Source: Clostridia bacterium
GTDB taxonomy: Bacteria; Bacillota; Clostridia; Oscillospirales; Oscillospiraceae
DNA length: 19,278 nucleotides
Reading direction: 5' to 3'
Assembly (NCBI GenBank): GCA_021153265.1
Contig: JAGKTU010000038.1
Span: 1 to 19,278 of the forward strand
Both the position numbers and the translations under genes were made by a program. How positions within the stretch are numbered: position 1 is the stretch's first letter; every line of letters begins with the position of its first letter. Of this stretch, positions 19,241-19,278 are shown piece by piece. The notes beneath the pieces were generated by a model that saw nothing but the letters and a program-made list of their open reading frames with translations, did not search any database and had not been told where the DNA came from.

Positions 19241-19278
19241 CGGGTTGTGGGATATTTTCACAGAAACACCCCCAAAAA

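Overview
The window looks like a chromosomal segment of a spore-forming, low-GC-phylum but fairly GC-rich gut anaerobe (class Clostridia, probably Oscillospirales; inferred, not proven). The grounds are a SpoVAC gene, AGGAGG-type ribosome sites before nearly every gene, sigma-A promoters with 16-17 base spacers, Gram-positive lipoprotein signal peptides, and a strong G/C preference at third codon positions. No rRNA, tRNA, CRISPR array, transposase, integrase or phage gene is visible.

Layout, left to right. The left edge cuts an acidic Tyr/Pro-rich protein (1-328, minus). Next is a membrane-tethered XRE regulator with a LiaF-like C-terminus (444-1463, minus), divergent from a methyl-cycle operon: LURP-one-related protein, luxS, mtnN (1665-3340). 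A large TraB/TIKI-type lipoprotein (3398-5737, minus) converges on it. A lone spoVAC follows (5896-6333). An AT-richer patch of two membrane proteins of unknown function (6384-7817, minus) comes next, framed by two sibling terminator hairpins. Then come a 16-codon leader ORF and a helical-repeat protein (8048-9409), a DUF6442-like membrane protein plus a small XRE repressor (9448-9981, minus) under three palindromes, xpt (10241-10831), a divergent AraC regulator/MATE exporter pair (10986-13311), a secreted barnase / barstar / second TraB lipoprotein operon (13362-15186, minus), a stand-alone uxuA (15434-16534), and an ABCG-like ATPase/permease pair in which both proteins carry an N-terminal zinc ribbon (16696-19240).

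How the genes work together. MtnN and LuxS carry out consecutive steps of S-adenosylhomocysteine recycling. Barnase and barstar form an RNase and its inhibitor, co-expressed with a putative surface protease; a larger relative of that protease lies about 8 kb away. The AraC protein probably controls the MATE exporter. The two zinc-ribbon ABC proteins should form one transporter. The features most worth attention are the barnase-barstar-TraB operon, the zinc-ribbon ABC pair, the chimeric membrane XRE regulator, the leader ORF with competing hairpins, and the two sets of intergenic palindromes. All family calls were made by eye from sequence motifs, with no database search.
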